A stretch of 64,000 bases of DNA from Uloborus plumipes (GCA_038373865.1 JAXGGA010000037.1:124001-188000), one strand, 5' to 3'. Counted from the stretch's first letter, positions 46,231 through 58,784 are shown. A program made the numbers and translations. The notes: a model not told the origin generated them from the sequence alone.

Positions 46231-48125
46231 CATGCTAAGAAATTATTTTGAAAAACTTTAAGCTGCCTTTTTTACTGCCTTGATAAAATACGAAGCGAGT
46301 TAAATTTTTGAAAATGTAATGGTAATTAGTTAATCCTAATATGAGATTAAAAATGTGCAACAAAACTCACTTGTATCAAATATTTGCCTATATAACGGGG
46401 TTGCATGCAATTTTAAGAAGCACCAAGTTTTTACAATAAACATAGCATAAGCAAAACTGCATATTCAGTTCTATGTATCGCAGTTTCTGGGGATTAACTT
46501 GCAGTAAAACTTCAGTTTTTATTCAGTGTCGTAAAAAATCGTCGCGGCGCATAAATTATTAAATACAAATAATTTATAAATTATATTTTCCATTCATTGA
46601 GGCATCAAAGTCATAATATTAGTAATAATAATAATGGGCTACTGTTTAAAAAATGCACAGTGATTTATTTATTTATTTGTTTATTTATTTATTTATTTAT
46701 TATTATTATTTATTCATTTATTTATATTTTTGAAAGCATCGCAAATTTTTCCGTTTTTGTACTGAAAAGCTTGGTTATCAAAGTTAAGGTCGTTAAGAAA
46801 CTATTTTGAGGAACGTTCAGTACATTTTTTGAGACCCTTGATAAGAGTACAAAGCCTATCACATTTTTTAAAAAGAAATAGTGATTAATTAAAATAGTGC
46901 TTAATTAACAAAACGCGCCTTCGCCTACAAAACATAACATCTGTGCAATTTCTGAGAACAAGGATCTTCTACAACACAACAGCGTCAAAACTGCATATTA
47001 AGCTACATGTGTCACAGCTCCTGCGGATCAACTCCAAGTGAGAGTTAGAGTTTTTATTCAGTGTCGTGAAAAATTGTCGGGGTGCATAAATTATCGAATA
47101 CTAATAATTTATAAAATATATTTCCATGTTATTGATTCATCAGACTCATAATATTAGTAATAATAATAATGGACCACTGTTTGAAAATGTATAGAGATTT
47201 GTTTGTTTATTTATTTATTATTATTCTTTTGTATTATTATTTATTTATTTATTTATTTTGAAAACATTGCAATTTTCCTTTTTTTTCCCAAAAAGCTTAT
47301 GATCATCAAAGCGCTAAGAAACTATTTTGAAAACGTTCAGTACATTTTTAAATGACTTGAAAATAATACGAAACCTATTACATTTTTGAAAATGTAAATG
47401 ACAATAAAAATGTGCAACAAAACTTACCCGTATCAAAACTTCGCCTACATAACAGGCAACACACCACATGCAATTTCTGGGAATACAACAAACATAGTAA
47501 AGGCAAAACTGTTTATAAGCTATATGTGTCACATCTCCGGGGATTAACTCCGAGCGAGACTTAAAGTTTTTATTCAGTGTCATGAAAAAATCTTCGCGAC
47601 GCATTCCAACTGACAGCCGTGATTTGCCGGTGGTTTTTGAAAGAAGAATTCTTTCCAAAGAAGATTCAATTATTAATTATTTATTTTTATTGTTATTTAT
47701 TTATTTATTTATTTTGAAAACATCCCAATTTTCCCTTTTTTATCGAAAAGTTTATGGTCATCAAAGCGTTAAGTTAACTATTTTGAAAAACGTTCAGTAC
47801 ATTTTTTGCATGACTTGATAAGAATACTACATTTTTGAAAATGTAAATGACAATAAAAATGCAACAAAACTCACCTGTACCAAAACTTCGCCTACATAAC
47901 AGGCAACACACCACATGCAATTTCTGAAAACACTACAAACATAGTAGAGTCAAAACTGCTTAAAAACTATATGTGTCACATCTCCTCGGGATAAACTCCG
48001 AGAGAGACTTAGAGTTTTTATTCAGTGTCGTGAAAAAATCCTTGCGACGCATTCCAAGTGACGGCCGTGATTTGGCGGTGTTTTTTGAAAGAAGCCCTTC
48101 TTTCCAAAGAAACTAGCATCGAAAA
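46231..48125. repeat. Four-unit tandem array of ~450-560-bp units
   Basis: Units start with variants of aagaaactattttgaaaacg at about 46236, 46795, 47316 and 47770, giving spacings near 560, 520 and 455. Each then has aatgtgcaacaaaactcac, cttcgcctacataacaggc and agtttttattcagtgtcgtg. The first three units then carry a TTTA/TTATT microsatellite (for example 46663-46728), absent or lost in the last. The array ends near 48120 at a short hairpin-like gaaagaagcccttctttcc. Frames within it are by-products. Confidence 0.75.
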
Positions 48126-48370
48126 AAGCACTTCGCGCTGCATTTAATGGTGTATTACGGGCCGGCTTGTTATGATGCGGCGGCCAATGATCGCGAAACA
48201 AAACATGCGGATAAAAATATACACTTTATTTATTGCAGGATGTAACTTTTTAGTGCCTGCTAAACTGCACATTAAAAGCATAATTTTCGCCAGCCGGAAT
48301 AGCACAGCAGCCAATGTGTCTAAACGCGACGCTATTTGACGGTGGATACTAAATTGTTGTTTCTTGATCT
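48125..48370. other. More G+C-balanced, unrepeated stretch
   Basis: Between the tandem array and further A+T-rich DNA lies a segment with cgggccggcttg, gcggcggccaatgatcgcg and ccagccggaatagcac words. It includes a CCAAT box-like site but no obvious exon. It could be a regulatory or former exon sequence. No gene was called. Confidence 0.2.
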
Positions 48371-49117
48371 CTTAATGTGTCAATTGGAAATGAATATGTT
48401 GACTATGAAGTGATGTGTAGTTATGCAGTTTTTTTTTTTTCCTTTTTTCTGTTTGTTTGTTTTTGTACGAATAATGAAGATAGTTTTCGAGACTTTACCA
48501 CCGATTCAAAATGAATATTTTTTGAAAACTGAAGGATTCATGGAAGTAATTGATTTAAATATAATTCTAAAAAATCTGTAAAAATGAAGATTTGAGTATA
48601 CTCTGATTAAGGGTAACTTTGAACCATACAGGTTTACTTGGGGCAACTTTAAATTTTTTAGTTCATTTAACTTTTTTAAAAAAAGTAAGAAAGGCCCACT
48701 TGGCTTTGTACTCTTCTTCTTCTAGGTAGGTTAAGAAATAAGTTTTGTACTGTTTATTTTAGAGAGAAAAAAATCTTAAACAATATTTCAAACACACTAA
48801 TGTGATCATATGCGTTAAATTTACACTTCTTACATTAGAAAATACGCTGAGGGGAATGGATCTTAAAACAAGGCTCAAAGATAAATCGTATTTTACACTA
48901 ATCTCCCGAGTTTCTGAACACATTTTTTTTTCTGTTTCAGTTTATTTTTAGCTGCAAGCAACACATTGTTTTCGAGGTCCTTCTTTGATTTCATCAGGAG
49001 GAAAGTGGCTCACCAAATGATAAGATGTGCATTCAGAAATGCCTTGTTGATATTTAAGTGATGAAATAGGGGAATGAGGTTTTAAACATGAGTTTAAAAA
49101 TTAAATTCTTGTGAATC

Positions 49118-50284
49118 GCGAGATCAACAAAATTTGCTACATTTATAATGTCCCTGAAAATCGTCTAATAAGAAATTAAATGGATAAGACATCAATGCAT
49201 TTTCCACCCCCAAAAGGTAAAATCACCAGTAGTAGATACCGCACTAGTAGTTAACACTTCTAAAGAAAAAAAATTAACAAGAGAATCACAGCATCAAAAG
49301 ATCTACAATAAGTTGAAAAGTGGGCAGTAAAAATTTAATTACTATTTAATAATTTTGTAGTTTTTATACAACTTTATAACTCATTTTGTTAATTTATGTA
49401 AGTGTCTACTAATAGTGCAGTGTCAACTACTAGTCGTTTGACCTAAGTTGCTATTTTCTTTGCAACTAAAAGCAAAATATTAAAGGAAATCTACCTCATA
49501 CCACAGTAGTATAAGAAATATTTAAAATCGTGTGTTTTTTAAGGATTCCACTCTGATTGTCTCTCGTTTTTGTTGTTTATCTGGCCGTTAATTTAATATA
49601 AATTAAGGATAGCACTCAATAGATAGGACTCAAATAACTTTTCAATAAAGAACATTCATCGGAAGATTCGGAAATATAACATTTGTCAATTTTTTATTTG
49701 ATAATTAAAGAATAATAAAAAAAATAGAATGGCTTTCTAGTTTAAGAATTTGCTTCAGTATAAAGTAATTCAAAAAGAGATGTTATGCGATTCGACCGGG
49801 ATGTACTTTTTTGACTACCATTTCATCTTCTCTCGTTATTTATTTATTTTTCCACATTATTTTCAAATCATATTTAGATCCACATCATTTATATCTCTGG
49901 CCATGACGTAATTTTGCCATGTTTTCAAGCCAATGCTATCTTTCAATTTCTTCCTCTTTATCCAAGATATCGCTTCTAAGTTCCTAAATGCTATTCCAAT
50001 TAATAAAACCGAGAAGTTTCTTCTTAATGTAAGTGTACTTATTAAATATTAATTAAATTTTTACTGCTTTCCATTCAGCTTATTCTTAGTCGAGCTTTTG
50101 ATGCTGTGGGTTTCTCTTGTTAGTTTATTCTTTCTATATAAGTGTCAACTACTAGTGCGGTATTAACTACTGGTGGTTTTACCTTTTATTGAAGTAGCAT
50201 TGATGCCTCATCCCTTTAATTTATCAGTAGACGATTTTCACAGACATAATAAATGTAGCAAGTTTTGCTGATCTCGAGATTTAA
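49118..50284. repeat. Foldback element with ~150-bp arms
   Basis: The left arm (about 49118-49262) includes cgagatcaacaaaatttgct and taccgcactagtagttaaca. The right arm (about 50142-50284) holds their complements (tgtcaactactagtgcggta, agcaagttttgctgatctcg). A third gtgtcaactactagt word lies at about 49418. The outer limits and target duplication are not clear. It is non-coding. Confidence 0.6.
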
Positions 50285-50843
50285 AAGTGCATGATTTCCG
50301 ATATCTATTCACATAAAACTTAAATTTTCCATATTTCAGCACTTGATTTAGAAATAAAAATAAATAAGTTATTATTATTTTTTATAGCTAATAATTCAGT
50401 ATATTTTCTAAAATATCGAAAGTAGAGTTACGACTGAGGAAAAATTTTATTCAATGAATAATCTGATTCCAACAAAGCATTTTTACTCAAAATATTTTGT
50501 TCTGTACTTTTCATTGTCATACTTTGATTTTCAATGTAGCAATTTTTGTTAATTTTTGAAGAGCTCAGTCAAACTTAACATTATCGACTACGGAGAATTT
50601 CAAAACATATGTAAATAGCAGCAAGAAATAGCTGCAAACAATTTTGTCGTCAATAAAGTGATTATCAAGATGAAAATATTATTTTGATTCTAAAGCTTTG
50701 CCTTTTTTTGGCACTGAAAAAAAAATCGAAATTAATTTCTCCTTATATATTTATTATTCCGCAAAGTACAGTTTTATCTTGACGAAGTAAAAAATATAAT
50801 TAATTGAACATTTTCGTTTTAGAGAGTTTGCAGTACATTATTT

Positions 50844-50883
<40 letters not shown>

Positions 50884-50887
<4 letters not shown>

Positions 50888-50931
50888 ATTGTAAAAGGCT
50901 CGTGATATAACAAGCTAGTAATACTTCATTC

Positions 50932-51012
<81 letters not shown>

Positions 51013-51067
51013 TAATGAAATGAAGCTATTTACTAGCTTGTTATATTACGAGCCTTTTACAATATTG
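50884..51067. mobile_element. 184-bp hairpin element with (TA)n loop
   Basis: The arms (CAATATTGTAAAAGGCTCGT on the left and its complement on the right) span about 48-55 bp each with few mismatches, separated by a (TA)n loop at 50932-51010. TA flanks both ends (50882-50883 and 51068-51069), the left one being the end of another (TA)n tract (50846-50883). The loop repeat may be an expansion of the element's own centre. Confidence 0.7.
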
Positions 51068-51689
51068 TAAAGAAACTGTTTGAACTTGAGTTAATCATTT
51101 ATTGTATCTATTCAGTTGAGAAGAAGTTTTACTCTCTGAAGATTATTTCAGTGAGATTCAGTCCCACATTTTTTTACCTACTTAAACATAGTGTTTGATT
51201 TTAAAACTCTCCTATGCTAAATAGTCATGATCCTAAATCACTAAAATGGAGGATGGCCCAAGAATGAGAGAGAATGAATCAAATATCGGTTGCATAAAAT
51301 GAAATATGCTTACTTTCTAGTTATGAGATTTATTGTTGGGGTGTTAGGTGTTTTATTGTTAAAAGAGTTGAAATAATTCAGAGCTTAACGTAGGGGAAGA
51401 CCGCCTATATTGGACCCCCTAAGAACAGGAGGCCTGTGTCGCTCAATGTGAAGCAAAACAGAAATGCAAAATAGGTCATCGTAAGCTAAATTTAATCAGG
51501 AACCACCCTAGGAGCTTATATTTTCTGAAAATATGAAAATTATTTTTTAAAAAATTATCTTATAAAAAGTTGCAAAAGTCCAATATAGGAATATGTGCGC
51601 CTAAATTGAACCATGCGCTTCCTAAATTGGACTGTACTAGGAAATCATAGAATAATTTATATTTTAACAACACAACTTTTTTCCAGGAT

Positions 51690-53270
51690 TTGCAATAGAA
51701 TTTCTTTTGCTTGGGTCTCACTTAGGCAGTGTTGATAAACTCGCCTATGGCATTTCATACACTTCATCATGTTTTGCACTTCATCTCTATGACAAATATT
51801 GTGATAACAATTGTTTTGTGCAGTTTCTTGCTTTTTCTTGTGTGACTTTTTCTGCTCTATGCCTCTTATATACGGCCGTTAGAATGATTGCTGAGATAGC
51901 CTTCCTTTTTGTTCCTTCTATTTTTTTAGGCAAAGGTAATATGTGAGCTGGCTTTACAAAATCAGAGTTGACATGTTTTGATGAGAACTATCTGCCGATT
52001 CTGCAGAACTTTTACTACCGTAAATCAGGGTTACTTGGACCCACAACGCTACTTGAGCCCACAGTAAAATGATAAAATCTGGGTTTGGTACTAGCGTTAG
52101 AGACTGTAGAGGGCTTCTACCTATTGGAGAAACGAGGAACTACGTGCAAGTCTTCAACTAGTAGGTACCAAACCTAGATTTTATCATTTTATTGTAGTGG
52201 GCTCAAGTAACCCCCTAGGGTCCAAGTAACCCTGATTTACGGTAATTTAAGTCGTTTCTAGCTCTTCTACATGGTGTACAAGTTACACCGAGCATCAGGT
52301 CCGTCATTTAGATGGGGCGGGGGGCAAGGGATGGGGTCAATTGCCCCCCCCCCCTCTTGAATTGGAGAAATCAATCTATTTGCATATAAGTAGGAGGGGG
52401 TTTTGTTGTTTTCTGGTGAAATTGTATTGTGTTTTTACCCTTGCCCCACCCCCTAGAAAAATTTGAAATGACGGGGCAGCCGAACATGTAACCTGTTCAC
52501 TTTGACTAGTTTTATCTGGACTACTTGTGCCTCTAATTCTGCTGTAGTCAAGTCAGTGTCATTAAATACATGTCAATTAACACGCCAAACTCCTGTTCTG
52601 TAGAATCAACTCACAGCATTTGCCATGGCCTTGATTGCGGTTTGCCCATAAGAGTTGAAAAAGTTCTTCTATACGATATTAGATAAGGGATCTCATTAAA
52701 TGTTCTCGCATCCATGTATCACATGTTCGATTAAAATATGTATACAGAGACTGAATAAAGACCACATCTACGTGCATGATGTGCTTAAAGAGAAAACATT
52801 ATTATATCGTGCTCGTTAGCCAAGCGTATTGCATCACTGTTCTTTATGTAAGTGCTGTGCCTATCCATTAAGAGAAGATATTCTTTTTACATTTCTTGGC
52901 TTAACAGTTTGGGTGAAAGTTGTATCAATTGTGTGAATTATCGTTTGTGATCCTACCTTTTTTTTTTTTTTTTGAACAAACATATTGCTCACCAGGGAAG
53001 CTTTTACGATAAGTCCGAACATGGAACGTAATTTTTTGAAATTAAGCATGGGGAGCTTACAATTCTGTTGCACTCATGCAGCAAATAACCAGCGTGTTTC
53101 TACCACGTTCATCACTCATTACTGCTCCAACCTGGTGTTTACCTCTATACGTCAATATATTTTGGGGCTTTTGAACAGTGAAAAGACCGGCTTCATCTAC
53201 ATTGAACATTTTAGTAGCATATAAATTGTTTACTTTTAAAATCGTTTCGAAAATAACAAAGAATTTCATA
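51690..53270 (-). pseudogene. pogo/Tigger-type DDE transposase remnant
   Basis: On the minus strand 53269-53060 reads NLYATKMFNVDEAGLFTVQK, then a GKHQVGAVMSDERGRNTLVI-like segment. This is the start of the DDE_1 core of pogo-family transposases, with the first catalytic Asp in NVDEAG (codon at about 53197). A frameshift near 53065 leads into LPMLNFKKLRS; another near 52865 into MDRHSTYIKNSDAIRLANEH, the region of the second catalytic Asp. Then come stops and a weaker EELFQLLWANRNQGHGKCC match near 52680-52590. Past the inserted MITE, 51945-51700 reads PLPKKIEGTKRKAISAI and a CMKCHRRVYQHC zinc-ligand-like tail, typical of the C-terminus of some pogo relatives. The N-terminal CENP-B-like DNA-binding part was not found. 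Several frameshifts and stops mean no active protein. Confidence 0.75.
52018..52242. mobile_element. 225-bp foldback MITE with CCGTAAATC ends
   Basis: The ends are CCGTAAATCAGGGTTACTTG and its complement, with TA outside (52016-52017 and 52243-52244). Arms of about 80 bp pair almost fully (for example aaaatgataaaatctgggtt against aacctagattttatcatttt). It interrupts the pogo-like remnant, so it is younger. It shares the CCGTAAA terminus with the 1.27-kb element at 16243-17515. Confidence 0.85.
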
Positions 53271-53605
53271 TTTTTCTCTCAGTAATCCAGCATAAATTTT
53301 ATTTAAGTTAATAACTATGCTTAAGAACCTGAAACTGCAGCTTAATGGATGAAGAGAAAAAAAACATACATTTTAAGAAGTTGCAGCTTTTGCTTGATAA
53401 AAATGTTTTTGATAAAATTTTTTAAATGAATATCGTGAATAGGTGTTAAAGTATGCTCAAAATGAGTTTAACTACGCTATTAAATAAGACGAGTCACTTA
53501 TTTTATGTTACGATAATGAAAAAGTTTTGTTTAAAATCATATTCTTAAATTGGACCACCGGTCCAATATAGGAAAATTATTTCGGTCCAATAAAGGAAAA
53601 CACGC

Positions 53606-55070
53606 CATTTTTTATTCTTCCGCTCATTGTTCTGTCAAAAATTATCACAATCGCGCATGTAAATACATTGATGTAATCCTTATTAAACATACATTATAAT
53701 ACTGTAACAGAATTTTACCTCAATTCTCAAGTTTTTGAGTTATTCTTCTAGAAACAAGTCCGCAAAATAAGATTTCGCACGTTTTCAACACAAATCAAGC
53801 CGTAACTCACGCTAAACAGTTCGAAGACTGGTGAAACTAAACTAGAGAGAGAGTAAGAGTAAGTGAGGGTTTTACATTAAATTTTGGTACGCGGAGAAAT
53901 ATACTCATTTAATTATGGTTGAATTTCTTGTTACTCTTTAATGTAAAGCGAAAAAAAATTTAAAAAATAGGAAAATATTTCCTCGTGGACTAAACATTAT
54001 TGTGCCAAATACTACATTTAATTTCAGTAGTTTTAAGCACTTGAAATCTTTTGTATTTCGTATCAAACAAAAAGTCTTAAATAATGTTCTGACACAAAAT
54101 TGGTGAATGTGATGATATTTTATTGCTTTTATTCTCACCTTTTATCATTATTATTCATTAATATATACGTTCATGATTATGAAGAAAACAATTTAAACTT
54201 TTCATAATTTCTATGCAATAATTGTTTTTATATCTTGCTTCTTTTTAAAACCTAGTTGATGTCATTTTACGCTTGTTAAAACGCGCGCCTTCTCTTCTTG
54301 ACAATTATTTTTTGATTATACCTATATATAGATTTGATTACTCATATTTTCCATAATTCAAAATTTAACATGTTATTTTGCTTCATGCTACTTTTTTTAG
54401 TGTGCAATTTAAAATAATGTTTATATCGTTTAACCCTTGCTGAACCATTTGTTACTTCTATCTGATTATTGCTTCTTAACTGTTCATAAAAGTGTATTTT
54501 ATTATTCAGCTTTGTCATAATTTATAATTTTACTTATTAATTTGTTTCATGTTTTCTAGTTTTACGTGTTTAATTAAAAATGTTGTAGATATCATGTAGC
54601 AGTTGTTGAAATGTGTGTCTTTTCTTTCCGATCTTTTTTTTTTTTTTGATTATTCATGCATATAGATTTAACAATTCATATTGAAATAGTTTTTTTAATT
54701 GTGCATTTTTATTATTCATATGTTTAGATCTAATTATTCATAACTGTCATAGTTTTACTTATTATATTGCTTCGTGTTACTTGTTTTTGGCGTCTAATTT
54801 TTGTCTTGTTTGACGCGTATACTTACTGAAATAATATGTTTAAATTTTAAAAACTCTATCTTAAAAAATATGATCGTTGAAATTTACAGAAGCATAGCAG
54901 CTAGCAAAATGAAAGAATGCATTTGAGATGCATGGTTTAACAGAAATAGTTGTTTGAATCGAGAGAAAAAAAAGAAAAGGAACATTTGGGAGACTCCTAA
55001 TTGAAAAGCATTATAATCGCTATAGAAAATGAGGTACCTTTTACTATTTATCCTAAATTTCCTAAAATAA
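53606..55070. other. Unassigned A+T-rich DNA
   Basis: No coding frame or RNA gene was seen. From 54150 to 54850 loosely repeated words (attattcata, gcttcatgttact, tagatttaa) suggest a very old degenerate tandem repeat. Confidence 0.3.
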
Positions 55071-55072
55071 TA

Positions 55073-55484
55073 CAGTGTAAAATATGAATGTTGTTTTAAA
55101 ATTATAATACAGCTAATTTTACAGTAATTGCACAGTAATAAGCTGTAAAACTGCTAATTTTTCAGTAGTAAACTGTAAAATTGCTAGTTTACAGTAATAA
55201 ACGGTGATATTGCTAGTTGTACAGTTTATTACTGTGCATTTTGCAGTTTTAAACTGGAACATCTGCTGCCAGTATTACACTGTTGTTTTTACAATATAAT
55301 GCAGCTAATTTTATGGTAATAAACTATAGCATTGTTAATTTTACAGTAATAAGCTGTAAATTGCTAGTTTTATGGTAATAAACTGTAAAATAGCTAGTTT
55401 TACAGTTTATTACAGCGCATTTTAGTTTTCAATTGAAAACTCTGCTTCAGTATTATACTGTAAAAACAACTTATTTTTGCAGTG
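55073..55484. mobile_element. Palindrome-array TA element copy
   Basis: TA-CAGTGTAAAATATGAATG start, ACAACTTATTTTTGCAGTG end. It has more than ten aaattgctaatttta-type palindromic words, and two ggaac/ccagtatta blocks. It is a double-length copy. Confidence 0.75.
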
Positions 55485-55489
55485 CAGCT

Positions 55490-57735
55490 AATTAATCTTG
55501 GACGGAAATTTTATTTTAACATATAATTTTTTTTTTCAATCCTTTCCGTTTGTTAAGACTCTTCAAGTTTCATTTCCAAGTTGTTCATTTCAACTTGAGT
55601 TCGACATAATGCTCAAATTAATGTTATATTTCTCTTGAATATTTATAAGTCTGTTTTAAAGATCGTTATGATGGATAGGCTGCTTGTGGATATGGTTAGT
55701 TCATAGGAGTTTAAATGCAAAATAGAACAATTTTTAGAGTAGTAATGCGGTTGTAAAACATATCTTGTTATTGAGCAAATAGAGAATACATGGGTGATAA
55801 AGATGTAAAGAAAGTAAATTTGATGATAATTATCACATTTTTGAATAAATACTAATTAAAAATAATTTCATCATAAAACATTTATTTTTTATGTATACTT
55901 CTTCTAATGTTTCATATGTGCTTACGTTTTATTTTAGGGCTTGAAGAAAAGTTGAAAGAAGAATATCATAATTTAAAATAAGAGAAAGATTATTTAGAGT
56001 CTATAGATGATACCTGTATAGAAACTACCACAAAAATATTTCCATATATTTAAAATAGTTGTACTTCTCCCATAAGTAAAAATAAAAGAATATGATGAAA
56101 TTTTTATTTTTATAGAAGTAAGTTTCTTCACTTTTGCTTTTAATTACTGATTGATGTTAACTACAAGCATCAAGAATATATATATCTGGATAAAGAAGCC
56201 ATATATTTTTGTAGTATTTAATTGAGATGAAATCTTTTGATAAATATTTGTTTTTCAATCAGCAATAATGCACTATTTTTAACTTTTTTTTTAAATTGTC
56301 ATTGCTGGAACAAAAGAACCAGTAGAGAAACAATTAGTTTCTTTAGTTATTCAATTTACTATCTACATTCACATTTTTAATTTAGAATTATTACTAGTGG
56401 ATAATTTCTAAGTAGTTTTAAAATATGTGAGATTCTTAAAAAAAATTCAGTTTGTAAAATTTCATACAATTATTTTTGACTATATTCGCTTAAAAAGTTT
56501 TCTATTAAAATACTTTTAATAAGAAATATTGTAATAGAAAAATTCTCGTTTCTAACTGTGAGCTTTGAAAAGATTTTCTCTTCCAAAAAGGCGTCACTTG
56601 AAATAAAATGTTTCTGTCGAGAATTGCTAGCATTGGCCAAAGTTCTAACAATATAGCGAATTTTGAGTGGTCGACTATATTTCTAATAGAGCAAGTGACG
56701 TCATGCCAACTGTTGTACACAAGCCCACTTCCTACCGTTATTACAGTGCCTGCAGCATTTGCAATATTTTTTTTTCCTTCCCGCAACTTGAGGATCACAT
56801 TCCTTGTGGTAAGTCAAATCTCTTGATAATTTAAAACAATTGCCTATATGTTGCTTTTACTGCAATGATAATTTTGTTGAATAACTTTTTATGCCATGAA
56901 GGTTGTGAGGTTTGTTACTTTTAACATTCCTCGGGGTAACAAACATTTGAAACATCATTGAAATTCTTGATCTGTTGCAACTTAATAAGAAGCAGGACTG
57001 TTATTGAGGATAGGTTCAAATAAAATGTTAATTAAATTGAAATTTTATCGCATTTTGGGAATCTTTTTATTGATTAGATTGAATAGGCAGTGGTAAATCC
57101 CTGATTACAAAAAATATACGCTAGATAATTATGCATTTAAACCTTAAAGTCCAGGTACACTGTTTAAAAATGATACATAATTAATTACTAGTTTTCTATA
57201 AACTTTCACCGAATTGGGCCAGAAAACTGTGGATTCATTTATTTGTCCACCTAGCTAGACTTTTTGGTGCTAAAAATTTGCACGATTTTATCGTCATTTC
57301 TAATTTCTTGCATGATGGCTTCGCTTATATTTTTAGCTTCGTATACCTAATCACACGCCGCGTCCTCTTGAGCATTTCCACATACATCTATTAGGATTTG
57401 TAAACTTTTTAAAAATGTATGCAATGCATCGCAAGTACAGCTTCCAAAATTGAAAAATTCAGCGTTTTTGGTAGTATTTCCCCCACGATTTTCCTAAAGT
57501 TGATAATCATACTACTTATTTTCAAGCCCAAGTTATAAGCGTAAAAAACAATGAAAACAGAGATTTTATAAGTTTCTGTGAAAGATTTCTTAATAAATTC
57601 ACTTAAAAATTAATAGTGCAAGAGCTCAGGGCTCCCAGGCGTTAATTATTTTCCGAGTAGCAAAATGGCATGGAATAGAGTTAGTATGCACTTTGAACAT
57701 ACGCATGCTTGCTAGCTCGGTGCGAGGGCCAATTT
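55490..57735. other. Unassigned A+T-rich DNA
   Basis: No repeat with clear ends, exon or RNA gene could be supported. A 97-codon minus-strand frame at 56505-56798 has no recognisable similarity. Confidence 0.3.
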
Positions 57736-57738
57736 ATA

Positions 57739-58148
57739 CACTAAAAAACGAATGTTGTTTTTACAGTACAATATAGCTAATTTTAGAATAATAGACTGTA
57801 AAAATTGCGAATTTTACAGCAATAAAGTGTCAAATTGCTCATTTTGCAGTACTAATCTGTAAAATTGCCAATTTTACAGTAATAAACAGTAAAATTGCTA
57901 AGCCAACGGTTTATTACCGTGCATTTTACAGTTTTAAACTGAAACCTAGGCTGACAGAATTATACTGTTGTTTTTACAGTATAATATTGCTGAATTTTAC
58001 GGCAATAAACTATAAAATTTCTAACTTTACAGTACGAAACTGTAAAATTGCTAGTTGTACAGTTTATTGCTGTGTATTTGACAGTTTTAAATTGGAACAT
58101 CGGCTGCCAGTATTATTCTGTAAAAACAACAGTACATTTTTTGCAGTG
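57739..58148. mobile_element. Palindrome-array TA element, full-length copy with TA flanks
   Basis: It is 410 bp, with TA at 57737-57738 and 58149-58150. The start is CACTAAAAAACGAATGTTG, the end ACAGTACATTTTTTGCAGTG. The interior has about twelve near-palindromes of the form actgtaaaattgctaatttt at roughly 28-32-bp spacing, with two diverged (g)gaacct/ccagtat blocks marking what looks like two monomers. Confidence 0.85.
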
Positions 58149-58166
58149 TAGGTACAAGGTATTGAC

Positions 58167-58275
58167 TCAAGTAGCACGCTTCGTTTTTTAAAGGTTGTAA
58201 AATGGTTATTAACGTTGTGACAACGGATTAAAAACGTTTATAAAACGTTTAAACGTTTTTTGTGCTACCTGGGGA
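58167..58275. mobile_element. Small TIR MITE, CCCARGTAGCACA family, copy 2
   Basis: It starts CTCAAGTAGCACGCTTCG and ends TTTTTTGTGCTACCTGGG, the reverse orientation of 37883-37997. The interior shows the same aacgtttaaacgtt words and gttgtgacaacgg. It lies between two palindrome-array copies. Confidence 0.65.
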
Positions 58276-58430
58276 ATGTACATACATTAATTTCTCGAAA
58301 CCCGAATCGGTCCAAATAATGGAACTGCATATACTTTCTTCATTCGAAGACAGTATTTATAATCAAGCTTCAAAAAACGATAACAAAAAAAAAAGCGGAA
58401 GCTTGAAGTTATTTTTTATTGGGAAAAATA

Positions 58431-58784
58431 CACTAAACTGCAAAAAAAGAACTGTTATTTTTACAGTACATTACGGGCAGCCGAGGTTCCAATTTAAAAC
58501 TGTAAAATGCACAGCAATAAACTGTAAAACTAGCAATTTTACAATTTCTTACTGTGAAGTTAGATATTTTACAGTTTATTGCACTAAAATTTAGCTGTAT
58601 TATGCTGTAAAAACAACAGTATAACACTGGCAGCAGAGGTTGCAGTTTAAAACTAAAATGCACGGTAATAAACTATTAAAATAGCAATTTTGCAGTTGAT
58701 TACTGTTATATTAGCAATTTTACTGTTTGTTACTATAAAATTAGCTGTATTATACTGTAAAAACAACATTCATTTTTTACAGTG
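58431..58784. mobile_element. Palindrome-array TA element copy
   Basis: The start is CACTAAACTGCAAAAAAAG and the end ATTCATTTTTTACAGTG. The order of internal blocks matches the three pieces of the split copy at 11261-16115, making this the best uninterrupted reference for it. TA is on the left only. Confidence 0.8.

Larger units (their letters stand above)
51391..53605 (-). mobile_element. Decayed pogo-like element
   Basis: The left border has TAGGGGAAGACCGCCTATAT followed by tggacccc. Subterminal (g)gtccaatatagga words occur at about 51575-51640 and 53549-53600. The matching right terminus is not found, so that end has eroded. It contains a broken transposase gene and a later MITE (52018-52242). 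Confidence 0.55.

Noticed and set aside
58262..58663. Open frames with repeated NCKxxNFT motifs
   Set aside because: They are translations of the palindrome-array element; similar peptides appear wherever a copy occurs and on both strands.
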